Part shown: piece after piece, positions 36,572 through 45,743 of the stretch
How positions within the stretch are numbered: position 1 is the first letter of the stretch
How the letters are laid out: each line of letters starts with the position of its first letter
Origin: an uncultured Dehalococcoidia bacterium
Lineage (GTDB): Bacteria; Chloroflexota; Dehalococcoidia; Lucifugimonadales; GCA-2712585
Direction of reading: 5' to 3'
Length of the DNA stretch: 64,000 bases
NCBI GenBank assembly: GCA_958295715.1
Contig: OY282371.1
Coordinates: 1,783,697-1,847,696, forward strand
The notes under the pieces: generated by a model
Told to the model about the DNA's origin: nothing
The model's database searches: none
Seen by the model: the letters and a program-made list of their open reading frames with translations, nothing else
Made by a program: the position numbers and the translations under genes

Positions 36572-38561
36572 CTACCGGGCCGGGGGAATCCGCTCCTCCC
36601 AGAGGCGGCCCTCGCCGGCCACGTACTGCCCGGTGCGGATGTAGTCAATGGGGTAGCCTGGCAGAAGGGCCGTCGCCATGCACCGGCCGTCGAAGCGCAC
36701 GCCGCTAACCGGGAAGCGGAAGTCCAGGTTATCGAAGCCCCACCGCCTGCGGTTCTTGGGAAGGTCAGCCTCATCCACGGGGATGACGTGCAGGAAGAAC
36801 ATGGCCTCAGTGTCGGCCATAGAGCACGGCTCCTTCACGTAAGTCAACTTGTCCCCATCCCGATAGACGTCGAAGGTCGAACGGACCACAAGCTCGGTGG
36901 CGGTGAGGGACTCGTACTCGGCGCGGTGGAGCCGGTAGGGGTCTGCCGGCGTCGTGGGGCTGTCGTCGAACCTGAACAGAAACCCGTCGTCCAGAAAGGC
37001 CACCGGCTCCAACTCAGGAAACACGAGCAGGTCGGAGACGCCATAGTCCCGTCCATGGCACCGGATAGACCCTACGCCATTGAACCAGAGGACGTAGACC
37101 TCCCTCCCGGAGCCTTCACTTTCATGGGAAAGGCGCGGCAGCAGCCCCTCGGGGCATCTGATATAGCGGTGGCTTGTCGCGGGGCCGGTGTGGATGTACG
37201 CGGCGGCGGCCTCATTGCTGAACACAGCGCCATCATGGGACACTTCTCGCAGGTATCCCAGGGAGTCGGAGCCGGCCCACCTAGGGGACTCGAACCTCCA
37301 CCGGTCTTGGTAATTAACCTCATCTATTTGGCGTAGATTCAGCCCAGCCTGGTACACCAACGACAGGGAGAGGAGGGCTATGATGACGGGAGCCGCCAGA
37401 CGCCCGCTTCTCATGGGGGGGGGGGGGGGGGGGGGCAGTAATTGGCGGTTTGTCACCGACTCTCAACGGCCCACGCCCCCGAACATAGCTCAAGACCGGA
37501 TCCAAGGCCGTCAAGACCAGAAACATCAATGGGACGTACACGACTGTTAGATACCTTGGCTCTAGCCATATATAGGTCCTTAGCATCCCTGAAATGACAA
37601 GGGCCGCCAGGTGAACCAACGCAAACCCACCGAACATGAAAAAGGCCCTCCGGTGAGCGCCCGCCGTCTCCTTCCCACGGGCCCGCATGAGAACGAGGCC
37701 GAGGATGACTATGAAGGCCAAGACAATGATCCCGGCGTATCCCCAGAACGCGTTGGGGGACACCCATTCGGCAAGATGGCGAAGGACTCCATCCAAAGTG
37801 TCCGCTAGGGAGTGGAACGGGTAGTCGCCCCTGGGTCCGGCGGGGGCGCCGTAGAGGAGGAGGTTCCGGAGCATCCACAGGCACATGGGGGCCAGGGCGA
37901 TGGACGCGTAGATGAATACCGGCTTCAGCCTCTGCGCCCAGGCGCCGGCGGGCCGGGATAGCAACAGCAGCGCTACCACGGGAACTAACGCAATTCCCTG
38001 GTAGTGGGTCAGGAAGGCTAGGGCGCTAAAGGCCGAGGCCCAAAGTAGGGATGGGAACCGGCCCTTGACCATGAACTTGTCCGTCTGGACCAAAGCCAGG
38101 AGCGCGAACAGGCTGAAGGCCGTTTCCGACATGGCGAAGGACGCCATAAACGTCAACGGGATGGCGAAGGCCAGGAAGACGCAGCCCCAGAGCAGTAGGA
38201 AGCGGGACTCTAGCCGCGTCTCCAGGTATTTCCCCGCTACGAAGACCGTCGCCCCGAAGATGACGGCGTTCAGAGGCCCGGCCACGTCGTGAGGGTCAAA
38301 AATCCCGAGGCTGGCCGCGGCGAGGAGCAGGGGATACAATGGGCCAAAGGACTCGTAGGGGATGCCTTGGAAGGTGGTGAAGCCCGCTCCATCCAACAGG
38401 TTCCGCGCCACGGATATGTAGTTCACCGAGTCCCAGGTCAGGGCTACGCCGTAATCTGCCTGCCGCGCCATGACCAAGACGCCGGCCAGCGCCGACAGGG
38501 CGGCCAGTTGGAGGGTGAAGGGGCTAGGGCGTAGCCGCAGCGCGGAACTAAACGTCTTCAT
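36572..38561 (-). pseudogene. Second copy of the GT-C glycosyltransferase-like gene, frame broken at a 21-nt C tract (probable contingency locus)
   Basis: Homologous end to end to the gene at 21620-23590. The 5' part (38561 down to about 37436) gives MKTFSSALRLRPSPF and on, about 90% identical to the intact copy, then reaches 21 consecutive C on the coding strand (37415-37435). In the present tract length the frame slips and continues as PPPPPPHEKRASGGS to a stop at 37320. The correct continuation MRSGRLAAPVIIALLSLSL is in another frame and runs on to 36572. With 20 (or 17 or 23) C residues the two parts would join into one protein of about 660 residues. Homopolymer tracts of this kind vary by slippage, so on/off switching is plausible; a sequencing error in the tract cannot be excluded. 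Confidence 0.8.
37415..37435. repeat. Homopolymer of 21 G (plus strand)
   Basis: Twenty-one uninterrupted G residues inside the glycosyltransferase-like gene, at the junction of the two frames. The intact paralogue has a non-homopolymeric sequence here (reading IPPLPVRGG). It is by far the longest mononucleotide run noticed in the window. Confidence 0.9.
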
Positions 38562-38664
38562 GCAGCACGCATTTTACCATACCGCGGGGAGGGGGGAGGC
38601 CCGCGCCAGCGCGGAACCCGGTTGGCCCGGCGCAATGCCGGGGTTCGCAGCGTCGGTTTGCGGA

Positions 38665-38890
38665 TGAAAGCTTCCTGGATTCCCGCCTGCGCGGGAATGA
38701 CGGGAGGGGGGAGCGCGCCTTTGCGCGGGTTGCCCCGGCGCAATGCCGGAAGGAGGGGATGGATTCCCGCCTGCGCGGGAATGACGGAAAGGGGCGGGCG
38801 GCAGGCCGAAGCTTCCAACGCAGAACCAGCCCTCCTCAAAACAAAGTGGGCGCTCGCGCCCTTCCCGGCTGCGCGGGAATGACGGACAAG
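38665..38890. repeat. Repeat block of palindromes and modules
   Basis: Inverse palindromes at about 38678-38700 and 38763-38785 with a third-type module between (AGCGCGCCTTTGCGCGGG, GGAAGGAGGGGATGG), then a reversed second-type module (CCCTCCTCAAAACAAAGTGG, GGGCGCTCGCGCCC). Remaining bases of 38562-38986 show no gene. Confidence 0.8.
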
Positions 38891-38986
38891 GAGGATTGGA
38901 CTAAGCATAACGCGCCTGATGGGCTGGCCGCGCCATCCTTCCAACCCGCCCTTCCAACCCGTAGGCTGCTGCGCTAATATAGGCCC

Positions 38987-40243
38987 ATGCGCATTCTTCA
39001 CTTTGCCGACCTGCACATAGGCGTGGAGAACTACGGGCGGGTTAACGCGGAGGGGCCGGAGACCGGCCTATCCACCAGGCTGCTGGACTTCCTGAAGGCC
39101 CTGGATGAGGTTGTGGAGTACGCCCTTACTCAGAACGTGGACCTAGTCCTCCTGGCCGGGGACGCCTACAAGAGCCGCGACCCCAATCAGACCCAGCAGC
39201 GGGGCTTGGCCCAACGGCTGGCGAGGCTGTCTGCCGCCGGGATACCGGTCTTCCTGCTGGTGGGCAACCACGACCTCCCCCACGCCATCGGGCGGGCCAC
39301 GGCCATGGACATCTTCAACACGCTTCAGGTGCCCAACCTGTACGTGGGAGACGAGATAGGAACCTACACCGTGGCGACGCCCAGCGGCCCTTTGCAGGTG
39401 ACGGCCCTGCCCTGGCCCCGCCGCAGCAACCTTTTGGCGTTGGACGACACCCGCGGCTTCTCCTTGGACCAGATAAACCAGAGGATTCAGGACCTGCTCG
39501 GCAACGCTATCCGCAAGGCCGCCGGCGGGCTTGACCCGGAGGTTCCCGCCATCCTCAGCGGGCACGTCACTGTGGACGGGGCGACGGTGGGGTCTGAGCG
39601 TTCCATGATACTGGGGCAGGACCACTGGCTCCAGGCCAGCGATATCCACCTGCGCGAGTTCGACTACATCGCCCTGGGGCACATCCACAAGCACCAGGTG
39701 TTGAGGGAGAACCCCATTATGGCCTACGCGGGGAGCCTCCAGCGGGTGGACTTCAGCGAGGAGGACGACGCCAAGGGGTTCTGCGTGGTGGAACTGGATC
39801 CCACACGCTCTCAAGGGACGCGGCTGACGGACTTCCGGTTCCAGCCTGTCGACGCGAGGACCTTCACGACCATCGACGTGAATACGCCGGAGGGGAGCCT
39901 GGACCCGACCCAAGACACGGTGCGCGCCATCCTGCGGCACAACGTCAAGGACGCCATCGTAAGACTCAGAATCTCCCTGACCGCCGAGCAGTCGGCCCTG
40001 CTGCGAGAGGGGGAGGTGCGGGAGGCGTTGCAGGATGCCCACTACGTGGCTTCCATCAAGCGGCAGGTCGCAGAGGAGCGCCGCGCCCGGCTTCCCGCCG
40101 ATATGGTGGAGGGCCTTGGCCCGCGAAAGGCCTTGGAACTCTACCTGAAGACCCGCGAAGTCGACGCGCAGAGACGGGAAAGGCTGCTCCAGTACGCGGA
40201 CGCTCTCATAAAGGAGGAGATGGCGGAGCGGGATGAGCGTTAG
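38987..40243 (+). CDS. sbcD: DNA repair exonuclease, SbcD/Mre11 family
   Basis: 418 residues of the calcineurin-like phosphoesterase family. Metal-binding motifs: MRILHFADLHIGVE (D8, H10), LLAGDAYKSRDP, LLVGNHDLP, ILSGHVTVDG and IALGHIHKHQ. The capping and C-terminal regions are as in SbcD/Mre11 nucleases. It would process DNA ends together with an SMC-like ATPase, SbcC/Rad50. Here the next gene is a small membrane protein, so any SbcC must be elsewhere. It overlaps the next gene by 11 bp (40233-40243). Confidence 0.9.
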   Translation: MRILHFADLHIGVENYGRVNAEGPETGLSTRLLDFLKALDEVVEYALTQNVDLVLLAGDAYKSRDPNQTQQRGLAQRLARLSAAGIPVFLLVGNHDLPHAIGRATAMDIFNTLQVPNLYVGDEIGTYTVATPSGPLQVTALPWPRRSNLLALDDTRGFSLDQINQRIQDLLGNAIRKAAGGLDPEVPAILSGHVTVDGATVGSERSMILGQDHWLQASDIHLREFDYIALGHIHKHQVLRENPIMAYAGSLQRVDFSEEDDAKGFCVVELDPTRSQGTRLTDFRFQPVDARTFTTIDVNTPEGSLDPTQDTVRAILRHNVKDAIVRLRISLTAEQSALLREGEVREALQDAHYVASIKRQVAEERRARLPADMVEGLGPRKALELYLKTREVDAQRRERLLQYADALIKEEMAERDER

Positions 40244-40697
40244 CGACCTGCTCTTTGTGGCTATACGGTGGCTCCACAACATATCTGCGGCGGCCCTGGT
40301 GGGCGGCGGGCTGTTCTACCTGCTGGTCCTGAGGCCGGTTTGGAGGCAGTCCGGCGGCGGCCCCGACGAGGCCGTCAGCAGCGAGTTCCGCGCCCTGGCC
40401 ACCACCGCCGCGGGTATCCTGCTGGTGACCGGGGCAGTCTTGAGCTTCAACCGGCTCACCTCCGGCTTCGTGGGCGTTCCCTACGCGGTGGTCCTGGCGG
40501 TGAAGGTGGCCCTCGCCCTCTGCATGTTCTATCTGGTCCTGTTCGTCAGGCGGGGCGCAAGGCAGAACGGGTCTAGGAAGTCTCCGCGGTGGTTGTCCGC
40601 CCTCTCCGGCGGCGCGGCGATGGCGCTCCTGGGGGTGATTGTGTTTCTGCTGGCCGACGTGCTCAGCGCCCTCTTCGAGCGGGGGCTGAGGGGATAA
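40233..40697 (+). CDS. CopD-like four-helix membrane protein
   Basis: 154 residues with about four predicted membrane helices. The first segment VAIRWLHNISAAALVGGGLFYLLVLRP and the later GILLVTGAVLSFNRL, with a conserved Trp-Leu-His near the start, resemble the CopD copper-resistance/DUF2269-like families. Copper transport is therefore possible but not shown; there are no CopC or metal-rich motifs nearby. The 11-bp overlap with sbcD suggests translational coupling, and the next gene follows 11 bp later. Confidence 0.6.
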   Translation: MSVSDLLFVAIRWLHNISAAALVGGGLFYLLVLRPVWRQSGGGPDEAVSSEFRALATTAAGILLVTGAVLSFNRLTSGFVGVPYAVVLAVKVALALCMFYLVLFVRRGARQNGSRKSPRWLSALSGGAAMALLGVIVFLLADVLSALFERGLRG

Positions 40698-40708
40698 CGG
40701 GGGAGGCG

Positions 40709-40894
40709 ATGCGAAAAGAGGTTATGGACATTCTGGCGTGCCCCGTCTGCAAGGGCCCGCTGACCCTGGCGGCGACGGAGGAACGGGGGGATGATGTGGT
40801 GACGGGTTCGCTGCGGTGCGACGAGTGCGACGAGAGCTACCCCATCAGGGAATCGGTCCCAAACCTGCTGCCGCCCGGCCTCCGCTCCCCCTAG
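40709..40894 (+). CDS. Trm112-like small zinc-ribbon protein
   Basis: 61 residues. Two CxxC pairs (ACPVCKGPL at about 10-18 and RCDECDESYPI at about 35-45) and ending ESVPNLLPP, the pattern of the Trm112/UPF0434 family. Known members activate methyltransferases as small partners. The ATG at 40709 has GGGGGAGG upstream. A longer in-frame ORF begins at 40589 inside the previous gene and is rejected. It is the last gene of the sbcD unit. Confidence 0.85.
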   Translation: MRKEVMDILACPVCKGPLTLAATEERGDDVVTGSLRCDECDESYPIRESVPNLLPPGLRSP

Positions 40895-40969
40895 CGGCCC
40901 CGGCGCTGCGCGGGATTCCGACCACCCAGAGGCCCGACGCCTAGAACCTCGCGCCGCCCGCCCTATCCG

Positions 40970-41335
40970 TCATTCCCGGCCCCTCCCCCCTCTCGTCATT
41001 CCCTTTCTTCTTTACCGTCATTCCCGCGTAGGCGGGAAGGGCGTGTGCGCCCACTTTGTTTTGAAGCGGGCTGGTTATGAGTTGGGGGCTTCGGCTTCCC
41101 GCCCGCCCCATGCCGTCATTCCCGGCTCCTCCCCCATCCGTCATTTCCTTTCTCCTTTATCGTCATTCCCGCGCAGGCGGGAATCCATCTTTCCCTTATT
41201 CCCTGCTAACGCCATCGTTTTCCTTTGACAGACCGTCGGGTTGAGGCGGCAGCTTGGGCCGAAGGCGTGAGAGCGACACATTTAGCCGTTTGGGGTTGGG
41301 GTCTTCCTGGATTCCCGCCTGCGCGGGAATGACGG
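40970..41335. repeat. REPIN-like composite repeat block
   Basis: Second-type module (GGGCGTGTGCGCCCACTTTG, TTTTGAAGCGGGCTGG) at about 41030-41085. Full composite unit from the palindrome at about 41165 to the inverse at about 41309-41332 with core CTAACGCCATCGTTTTCC, GGCGGCAGCTTGGGCC, GAGAGCGACACATTTAGCCG. No gene in 40895-41397. Confidence 0.85.
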
Positions 41336-41397
41336 ATGGGGGCCGGGCAGTACGTGGCCGGCGAGGGCGCGACCACGCAGAAGCCAAACGCCTAGTC

Positions 41398-41934
41398 CTA
41401 GGCGGCGGGGGTGATGAGCGACGGCGGCGGCGGCGCCCACCGGATGACGCCCTCCCGTCCCTCGGCAAGGGGCAGCAGGGCATCAATGGTCTTCCCAATG
41501 GAGGGGTGAACCAGGCCTGGCGCTATCTCCCACATGGGCAGGAGCACAAAGGCGCGCTCCGGGATTCGCGGGTGGGGCACGCAGAGGCCCGGCTCATCCA
41601 TAATCAGCCCGCCATAGAAGAGAAGGTCAGCGTCAAAGACCCTGGGGCCGCCCGGAAAGGTTGGCTCTCGGCCCACCAGCCCCTCAGTCTCCTTGAGGAG
41701 GGAGAGGAGGGGATGGGGAGCCAGGCCGGTTACGGCTTCGCAGACGCAGTTCAGGAACGGCGGCTGGTCCGTGTAGCCCCACGGCTCGGTCTCGTATATT
41801 GATGAGACCTTGGTTAGGGTGACGCGCCGGCCCAAGCGGCTCAGACCGTCGCTGAGGTGGGCCATGCGGTCTCCCAGATTGGAACCCAGACCCAGGTATA
41901 TCCTAACCGCGTCCCGCTTCACGCCATCCCCCAT
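41398..41934 (-). CDS. folK: 2-amino-4-hydroxy-6-hydroxymethyldihydropteridine pyrophosphokinase
   Basis: 178 residues of the HPPK family: RIYLGLGSNLGDRMAHL at the N-terminus, SSIYETEPWGYTDQPPFLNCV and the Mg-binding segment GPRVFDADLLFYGG (usual form GPRTLDLDIL), plus VPHPRIPERAFVLLPM. It transfers pyrophosphate from ATP to the pterin in folate synthesis. It begins one base after the stop of folP (TGA, G, ATG), so the pair is translated together. Confidence 0.92.
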   Translation of the reverse strand: MGDGVKRDAVRIYLGLGSNLGDRMAHLSDGLSRLGRRVTLTKVSSIYETEPWGYTDQPPFLNCVCEAVTGLAPHPLLSLLKETEGLVGREPTFPGGPRVFDADLLFYGGLIMDEPGLCVPHPRIPERAFVLLPMWEIAPGLVHPSIGKTIDALLPLAEGREGVIRWAPPPPSLITPAA

Positions 41935-41935
41935 C

Positions 41936-42796
41936 TCACGCCGTCCAATGCGGGGGTCGCCAGCCCCTCACGATGGCGTCGGTCATCCTGACCACCCGCG
42001 CCATGGCCTTGACGTCGTGGACGCGGACTATGTCGGCCCCGCCGGCGATGGATAGGGACACGGCGGCCGCGGTGCCTTCCAACCGCTCCTCCACGGGCAG
42101 ATCCAGGACCAGGCCGATGGTGGACTTTCTGGAGGCGCCCACCAGCAACGGATACGGGAGCGCCTTGATTTCGCGCAGGCGGCCCAGTATCTCCAGGTTA
42201 TGGTCCGGCGTCTTGCCGAAGCCGATGCCCGGGTCGATGATAATGTTTTCGGGAAGCGCCCCGGCTGCCAAAGCCGCCGCCGCCGCCGTTCTCAGGCTAT
42301 CGATAACGTCGGGCAACAGGTCGGCGTAGCTGGCGCCGGCCTGGTTGTGCATCAACACTATGGGGACTCCGTACTCGGCGGCCACCGGCGCCGTGGTCCC
42401 GTGGGCCATTGGCCCCCACACGTCGTTTATCATGGATGCGCCGGCGGCCAGGGCGCGCCGGGCCACATCCGCCTTGTAGGTGTCCACGCTGACGGGAACG
42501 TCAACCTTGGCGACTATCCTATCCAGGGCGGGCATCAGTCGGGCCAACTCCTCCTCAACGGACACGGGACGGTGGCCGGGGCGGGTGGACTCGGCCCCCA
42601 GGTCGATAAAGTCGGCGCCCTCGGACTGGAAGGCCAGGGCCTGTTCCAAGGCGGCCTCGGGGCGGTGGGCGAGGCCGTCGCCGGAGAAGGAGTCGGGGGT
42701 GAGGTTGACGACGCCCATGATGTAGGTGCGCTCGCCCCACAGGAACTTTCGACCGCCGCAGGTCGTGGGTGGAGGGACGCCGTGGCTTATGTCCAT
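41936..42796 (-). CDS. folP: Dihydropteroate synthase
   Basis: 286 residues from ATG 42796; a longer in-frame ORF runs into repeat DNA to 43138 and is rejected. TIM-barrel DHPS features: YIMGVVNLTPDSFSGDG, DFIDLGAESTRPGHRPVS, VSVDTYKADVARRALAAGASMINDVWG, PIVLMHNQ, DPGIGFGKTPDHNLEIL and GASRKSTIG. It condenses p-aminobenzoate with the pterin pyrophosphate produced by FolK, the next gene. It is the sulfonamide target. Confidence 0.94.
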   Translation of the reverse strand: MDISHGVPPPTTCGGRKFLWGERTYIMGVVNLTPDSFSGDGLAHRPEAALEQALAFQSEGADFIDLGAESTRPGHRPVSVEEELARLMPALDRIVAKVDVPVSVDTYKADVARRALAAGASMINDVWGPMAHGTTAPVAAEYGVPIVLMHNQAGASYADLLPDVIDSLRTAAAAALAAGALPENIIIDPGIGFGKTPDHNLEILGRLREIKALPYPLLVGASRKSTIGLVLDLPVEERLEGTAAAVSLSIAGGADIVRVHDVKAMARVVRMTDAIVRGWRPPHWTA

Positions 42797-42854
42797 ACGC
42801 ACAGTATACACGGCCTTGGCATGGCGGCGGGGGGATCGGGGCTGCCCGCCCCAT

Positions 42855-43090
42855 GCCGTCATTCCCGCGCAGGCGGGAATCCATCTTTCCGCCTCTACTG
42901 CGCTGGGTGAACGGCGGGAATCGCGGCGGCCATGCCCCACTCCTCCTTCCCAGTGTTTAGGAGGGGGAACGGCGATTCGCGCCGTTGCGCGGCGCAGTAG
43001 AGGCGGAAAGATGGATTCCCGCCTGCGCGGGAATGACGGATAGGAAGGGCGGGAATGACACGTGGGGAGGCGGGAATGACGGATAAGAGG
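42855..43090. repeat. Repeat block of palindromes
   Basis: Palindrome at about 42860-42880, a segment shared with about 36225-36270 (CTTTCCGCCTCTACTGCGCT and GGTGAACGGCG), its inverted repetition CGCAGTAGAGGCGGAAAGAT at about 42995-43015, and an inverse palindrome at about 43015-43040. The two copies of the Ctactgcgct segment make a larger inverted repeat of about 170 bp. Confidence 0.8.
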
Positions 43091-43144
43091 GCGGGACTGA
43101 GGAGCGACGCCGGCCGCCCCCATCCCCCCTCCCCTCAAAAATTG

Positions 43145-43174
43145 AGAGGCCCCGACGCTTGCGTCGGGGCCTCT
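43145..43174 (-). terminator. Rho-independent terminator for the rsmH-ftsA-ftsZ unit
   Basis: Near-perfect 14-bp stem (AGAGGCCCCGACGC and its complement) with a minimal loop. On the minus strand it is followed by CAATTTTTG. It lies about 100 bp after the ftsZ stop codon. Confidence 0.8.
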
Positions 43175-43270
43175 GTTGATTCCCAGCCGGCCTTGGTATC
43201 CTTTAGGAGCCGGTACTATTCCGTTAAGACCCTGGGAACATTACTCAGGAACAAAGGTCTAGCGGCGGCC

Positions 43271-44416
43271 TTAGCCAAAGTATCCCCTGGTGCGGCTCGT
43301 CGCCTCCTTCCGGAGAAAGCTGGGCACGTCCAGGTCATCCCCGGTCTGGCTCACGCTCTCGCGCAGCAACCTCCGGAGCTCCTCCTGGCGCTGGACCAGG
43401 TTCTCCTCAGCCATGGGGAAGGAGACGGCCACTAGCGTTATCTTCACCTCGTCGTCCATCTTCGGGTCCTTGACGGTGCCGAAGATGACGTTGGCTTCGG
43501 GGTCTGCCAACTCGTGGATTATGTCGGCGGCCTGCTGTATCTCCCGCAGGGAGAGGGACGGCCCGCCGGTCATGACAAACAGTATCCTCTTGGCGCCCTC
43601 AATGGCTATGTCCAACAGAGGGCTCTTGGTGGCCTGCCTGGCCGCGTCGAGGGCCCGGTTCTCGCCCTTGCCGGAGCCGATGGCCAGCCACGCCGGGCCG
43701 GCGTTCTGCATCACCGTCTTAACGTCGGCGAAGTCCACGTTGATCTCGCCGGGAACCATCACCACCTCGGCCACGGCCCGGATGCCCTGGTGCAGGACGG
43801 AGTCGGCGAGGCGCAGGGCGTCATCCCAAGACACCGTCTGCTCCCGGTGCTGCTCCAGGTCCAGCAGCCGGTCGTTGGGAATGGTGATGACCGTGTCGAC
43901 GTGGTCCTTTAGACGGGTAATGCCCTCTTCGGCGTTCTTGCGCCTGGTGGCCACCTCAAAGCCGAAGGGCTTGCTGACCACCGCGATGGTCAAGGCCCCC
44001 GACTCCTTGGCTATCTGGGCTATGACGGGGACGGCGCCGGTGCCGGTGCCGCCGCCCATTCCTGCGGCCAAGAACACCATGTCGGCGCCCATGCACAGGT
44101 TCTCCAGCCTCTCGCGGCTCTCCTCGGCGGCCTGCCTGCCGATGTCCGGGTTCCCGCCGGTGCCCAGGCCCCTGGTGAGGTTCTGGCCGATGGCCAGCTT
44201 GTTGGGCACGTCCAGCCGCGTCAGGTGCTGGGCGTCGGTGTTCACGGCGAAGTAGTCCACGCCGGCCACCTTATCGCTGCACATGCGATTAACTGCGTTG
44301 CTGCCTCCCCCACCCACGCCTATAATCCGGATAACCGGGTTGCCGTACGGCTTCCCTTCGGGGATGGTGAAGGCCTCTGGCTCCTCCACCGGGTAATGCT
44401 GCTCTTGAAAGTCCAT
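43271..44416 (-). CDS. ftsZ: Cell division protein FtsZ
   Basis: 381 residues from ATG 44416, which has GAGGAGG 5 bases upstream; the earlier in-frame ATG at 44434 would place the start before its own ribosome site. The tubulin-like GTPase features are GVGGGGSNAVNRM, the tubulin signature GGGTGTGAVPVIAQ, PFGFEVATRRKNAEEGI and the T7-loop region VDFADVKTVM. The C-terminal interaction peptide DVPSFLRKE is kept. It polymerises into the Z-ring at mid-cell with FtsA, its neighbour. The stop is followed by a hairpin terminator. Confidence 0.97.
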   Translation of the reverse strand: MDFQEQHYPVEEPEAFTIPEGKPYGNPVIRIIGVGGGGSNAVNRMCSDKVAGVDYFAVNTDAQHLTRLDVPNKLAIGQNLTRGLGTGGNPDIGRQAAEESRERLENLCMGADMVFLAAGMGGGTGTGAVPVIAQIAKESGALTIAVVSKPFGFEVATRRKNAEEGITRLKDHVDTVITIPNDRLLDLEQHREQTVSWDDALRLADSVLHQGIRAVAEVVMVPGEINVDFADVKTVMQNAGPAWLAIGSGKGENRALDAARQATKSPLLDIAIEGAKRILFVMTGGPSLSLREIQQAADIIHELADPEANVIFGTVKDPKMDDEVKITLVAVSFPMAEENLVQRQEELRRLLRESVSQTGDDLDVPSFLRKEATSRTRGYFG

Positions 44417-44468
44417 GGCTCCTCCTCTATTCAATGAAATTTTGGTTCCTTATATCTGCCTGACCTGG

Positions 44469-45707
44469 CTACCTGACCTGCACCGCGCTTCTGATTCGCT
44501 GGAAAAAGGTCTTCGGTTCCCCCGAGTTCCAATCTCCCTTGCTGCTGTAAAGCCCCTTCTGACTGTGGTTCTTGATGCTCCACAGCAGAAGTCCTATCAC
44601 CGTTGAGAATGCCGGCTTGTTCTGCTCGTGGCTCAGGCCCCGTATCCCCATGGGCGACGCCACCCGCACCGAGCACCCCAGGACCTTCGTAGCCAACTCC
44701 GCCAGGCCGGGGATCTTGGTCGTCCCGCCCGTCAGGACCACCCCGCCGGGTGGGAAGCGGGTCATGCCCGTCTGCTGAATCTTGACCTGCAACAGCCCCA
44801 GGGTCTCCTGCAACCGTTCTATCAACGGCTTGCACAAGAGGGTGCGGCGTATCAGCCGGCGGGGCTGCCCCTGGAAGCTGGGCAGAAGCACCTCCTCCCC
44901 CGACTCCGACCCGTCGGGCGAGGCGTGTCCCCACTTCTCCTTAAGGTCCTCGGCGAAGTAGTAGGGCATACCCAGGGCCACCGAAAGGTCCCGGGTCAGC
45001 TGGTTTCCGCCCACCGGAATGGAGGCGTTGTACCACAGGCTGCCGTCCTTGAAGATGGCCAGGTCCGTAATGCCGGCGCCAATGTCGGCCAGCACGACCC
45101 CCATCTCCTTCTCGTCCTGGTATAGAGTGGCCTCGCTGGAGGCGAGGGGCGACAGGACCATTCCACCCACGGGGATGTTGCAGTTCTCCACGGCGTGGGT
45201 GGTCTTGCTCAGGATGTCCCTTTCGCCCAGGACCACGTGGGACTCCACCTGGACCCTGCCGGCGTGAAGGCCAACCGGGTTCCGCACGCCCCGGTAGCCG
45301 TCCACCACGTAGTTCACCGGTATAACGTGCAGTATCTGCTTGTCGACGGGGATGTCGGGGTAGGAGGACTGGACGAGGCGCTCAATGTTCTCCCTCGTGA
45401 CCGGCTTCTCCTCGCTGTCGGGATGAATCATCCCGCTGGAGTTGAAGCAGGTGACGTGAGCGCCGGAAACGCTTACGAAGATGCTGGGAATGCGGTTGCC
45501 CAAGTACCTCTGGGCCTCGTTTATGGAGGACTGGATGGCCTCCTGCGCCTCCGCGATGTCAACAATACGCCCCTTCTCCACTCCTTGAGAGGGGACAAGC
45601 CCAACGCCCACCACCTTCAACTCCCCTTCAGGTCCCACCTGGGCCACAACGGTGCAGACCTTGCTGGTGCCTATGTCCAAAGCCGTGTAAAAAATGTCTT
45701 TCGCCAT
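44469..45707 (-). CDS. ftsA: Cell division protein FtsA
   Basis: 412 residues of the actin-like ATPase family: DIFYTALDIGTSKVCTVVAQVG (phosphate 1), the FtsA-specific 1C domain with GAHVTCFNSSGMIHP, VLADIGAGITDLAIFKDG (phosphate 2) and VVLTGGTTKIPGLAELA (adenosine). It tethers FtsZ filaments to the membrane. The C-terminus ends FFQRIRSAVQVR, a short amphipathic membrane-targeting type helix. Gap to ftsZ 52 bp. Confidence 0.95.
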   Translation of the reverse strand: MAKDIFYTALDIGTSKVCTVVAQVGPEGELKVVGVGLVPSQGVEKGRIVDIAEAQEAIQSSINEAQRYLGNRIPSIFVSVSGAHVTCFNSSGMIHPDSEEKPVTRENIERLVQSSYPDIPVDKQILHVIPVNYVVDGYRGVRNPVGLHAGRVQVESHVVLGERDILSKTTHAVENCNIPVGGMVLSPLASSEATLYQDEKEMGVVLADIGAGITDLAIFKDGSLWYNASIPVGGNQLTRDLSVALGMPYYFAEDLKEKWGHASPDGSESGEEVLLPSFQGQPRRLIRRTLLCKPLIERLQETLGLLQVKIQQTGMTRFPPGGVVLTGGTTKIPGLAELATKVLGCSVRVASPMGIRGLSHEQNKPAFSTVIGLLLWSIKNHSQKGLYSSKGDWNSGEPKTFFQRIRSAVQVR

Positions 45708-45743
45708 GCTTACTTTCCTTTCAGATAGAGACTGGTAACTCGT

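Noticed and set aside
37415-37435. Treating the 21-G tract as certain biology
   Set aside because: Homopolymers of this length are also error prone in sequencing and assembly; kept as a candidate, not as proof of phase variation.
41936-43138. FolP starting at 43138
   Set aside because: The first 115 residues read through repeat DNA; DHPS begins at MDISHG (42796).
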